A DNA stretch of 34,193 nucleotides, taken from an uncultured Methylococcaceae bacterium (GTDB lineage Bacteria > Pseudomonadota > Gammaproteobacteria > Methylococcales > Methylococcaceae). Below, piece by piece: positions 32,831 to 34,193 of the stretch; positions within the stretch are counted from its first letter, which is position 1, and each line of letters begins with the position of its first letter. Below the pieces are notes generated by a model, which ran no database searches, was not told where the DNA came from, and saw nothing but the letters and a program-made list of their open reading frames with translations. The DNA is taken from positions 1 through 34,193 of the forward strand of contig CAIWDB010000333.1 in the NCBI GenBank assembly GCA_903911305.1, read 5' to 3'. Both the position numbers and the translations under genes were made by a program.

Positions 32831-34008
32831 AGAAGTTTGTCACTTATTTTATCAATGCTGATTCGGACATTTTGGCGATGCCTTCCGCATTGGTGCTTAG
32901 ACGCTTATTTGGCAATCCAATCTACTGGCTTGCTCCCTTCATTCCAATTGCCCTATTTCTGCAACATTCAAGCGGACTGGCATCGGCAGATGTCAAATTT
33001 GGTTGCGCGGCACTGGCGTTGATTCCATTGTCCGCCCTGTTGGCAGAATCCACCGAGCAAATTTCCGATTTGTCTGGCGAAACAGTTGGCGGTTTGCTTA
33101 ATGCAACGTTTGGCAATGCCCCGGAATTGATCATCGCCCTAGTCGCCCTGCAAGCCGGTTTGTTTGATCTGGTAAAGGCGTCGATTATCGGTGTCATCCT
33201 CGCCAACCTGTTATTTGTGCTTGGTTTGTCTTTCCTAGTCGGAGGGCTTTATTACAAGGGCCAAAAGTTCAATCGCCGAGGTGTGCGGGTTGAACGTTCC
33301 TTGTTGATGATTGCCGCGATCAGCATCGTTCTTCCCAGTGTATTTGACAACTTTGTCTCGCCCGATATGTACCAGCATGAAACGGCGTTGAATTTCTGCG
33401 TAGCCTTGGTCTTGTTAGTCACCTATGGCTTCAACCTAGTGTTCATGCTGAAAACCCATCCGCATTATTTTGTCCCAAAAAAGTCGCAGGGAAACCTCGA
33501 CCAAGAAAATAGCCCATGGCCTTTAACCATATCAATCACGGTCTTGTTGGCAACCTCGGTGGGGCTTGCCATTTTTAGCGAGATACTGGTCGGTTCGGTT
33601 GAAGAAACCGCAAAAAACCTCGGAATGTCGAAGTCTTTTATTGGCTTGATCATCATCGCACTGATCGGCGGCGCTCCGGAGGCCGTGGCAGCCGTGTCTA
33701 TGGCCCGAAAAAACAAACTTGACTTGACCTTGGGAATTGCTGTGGGTAGCAGTATTCAAATTGCTTTATTCGTCGCCCCAGTCTTGATGTTGAGCAGTTA
33801 CTTTATCGCCCCGAAGCCGCTAAATTTGGTCGTAGGCAATGCCGGCATTATGATAGTTTTGTTTCCTGTGATGATTTTTTCCATGATCGCCGCCGATGGC
33901 AAGTCGAATTGGTTCAAAGGGGTTCAATTACTCAGTGTCTATGCATTAATTGCACTGTTTTGTTTTTTCCTACCGGACATACCCTCGCTTCCACTGATTA
34001 AACCTTGA
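32812..34008 (+). CDS. Ca2+/H+ antiporter-like cation exchanger (CaCA superfamily)
   Basis: Encodes 398 residues from the ATG at 32812, which has GAGAGG upstream; ATG at 32878 is an alternative that would avoid the overlap. About ten to eleven membrane helices are visible. The two alpha-repeats are GGLLNATFGNAPELIIALVA and LIIIALIGGAPEAVAAVSMA, each with the G-x-x-P-E core of CAX exchangers, in which the Glu binds the cation. It lies in the inner membrane and swaps Ca2+ (or Mn2+) for H+. It overlaps the MetK-like gene by 19 bp and forms a three-gene operon with it and the P-type ATPase. Confidence 0.9.
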   Translation: MQFIKIKKFVTYFINADSDILAMPSALVLRRLFGNPIYWLAPFIPIALFLQHSSGLASADVKFGCAALALIPLSALLAESTEQISDLSGETVGGLLNATFGNAPELIIALVALQAGLFDLVKASIIGVILANLLFVLGLSFLVGGLYYKGQKFNRRGVRVERSLLMIAAISIVLPSVFDNFVSPDMYQHETALNFCVALVLLVTYGFNLVFMLKTHPHYFVPKKSQGNLDQENSPWPLTISITVLLATSVGLAIFSEILVGSVEETAKNLGMSKSFIGLIIIALIGGAPEAVAAVSMARKNKLDLTLGIAVGSSIQIALFVAPVLMLSSYFIAPKPLNLVVGNAGIMIVLFPVMIFSMIAADGKSNWFKGVQLLSVYALIALFCFFLPDIPSLPLIKP

Positions 34009-34138
34009 CACATCATGTAATATTCCATCGGGAAAGGAATGCAAAAGTGATATTGATGCTTCCCTTTCAAGCATTTTCTGATACAAATACCAATTAAGAC
34101 TGATGCTTTGAAAACCTTACACTTGAGAGATGGGAATA

Positions 34139-34193
34139 ATGATAGATTTGCCCGAAAATGAACTAGCCAATTTACAATGGGCGTATCGACATC
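34139..34193 (+). CDS. Start of a gene cut by the window edge
   Basis: An ATG at 34139 opens a frame that stays open for 18 codons to the end of the window (MIDLPENELANLQWAYRH). A purine-rich GAGAGATGGGA lies upstream. It starts 131 bp after the antiporter stop codon. Too short to identify. Confidence 0.4.
   Translation, partial: MIDLPENELANLQWAYRH

Overview
The window looks like chromosomal DNA of a gammaproteobacterium of moderate GC. The DnaA, DnaN, MetA and Dtd sequences, the RND efflux trio, the PEP-CTERM protein and the initiator tRNA all fit that. A Methylococcales- or Chromatiales-like host is my guess; nothing here fixes the genus.

Region 1 (1-4852) is an integron gene-cassette array. 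Six attC sites of 89-91 bp separate small cassettes. The arm asymmetry (an extra base in L'', 6- and 7-bp spacers) puts the sites on the minus strand, and almost all cassette genes read that way. No integron integrase is visible at the expected (right) end, so within this window it is a CALIN-type array (attC cluster lacking an integrase). Cassettes encode small or secreted proteins of unknown function. Three of them share a further conserved ~100-bp hairpin-bearing element between stop codon and attC.

Region 2 (4853-8324) is AT-rich accessory DNA: a small ORF, a fibronectin-III-like gene remnant abutting a Uma2-type nuclease gene, a HEPN-like protein with an overlapping partner gene, an orphan protein with a TTG start, and a REP-like hairpin.

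Region 3 (8325-13749) is the dnaA-dnaN locus. A solitary hoxH (NAD-linked [NiFe]-hydrogenase large subunit) lies divergently upstream of dnaA across a gap with a DnaA box. dnaN is followed by a PEP-CTERM gene rather than recF-gyrB.

Region 4 (13750-22989) has a single-domain response regulator, a phasin-like protein and a secreted PHB depolymerase (polyhydroxyalkanoate metabolism), then a TetR - membrane fusion protein - RND pump - outer-membrane factor operon with overlapping genes and a terminator.

Region 5 (23187-28276) has a P-loop protein, metA (methionine synthesis), a rhodanese coupled to dtd, two overlapping alpha/beta hydrolases, and an initiator tRNA with a recognisable promoter and terminator.

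Region 6 (28539-34193) is a three-gene overlapping operon: a P2-type cation ATPase with an HMA-like N-terminus, a divergent MetK-like protein that has lost several substrate-binding residues, and a Ca2+/H+ antiporter-like exchanger. A truncated ORF begins at the window edge. The MetK-like protein inside a calcium/cation transport operon and the cassette array are the two parts most worth pursuing.
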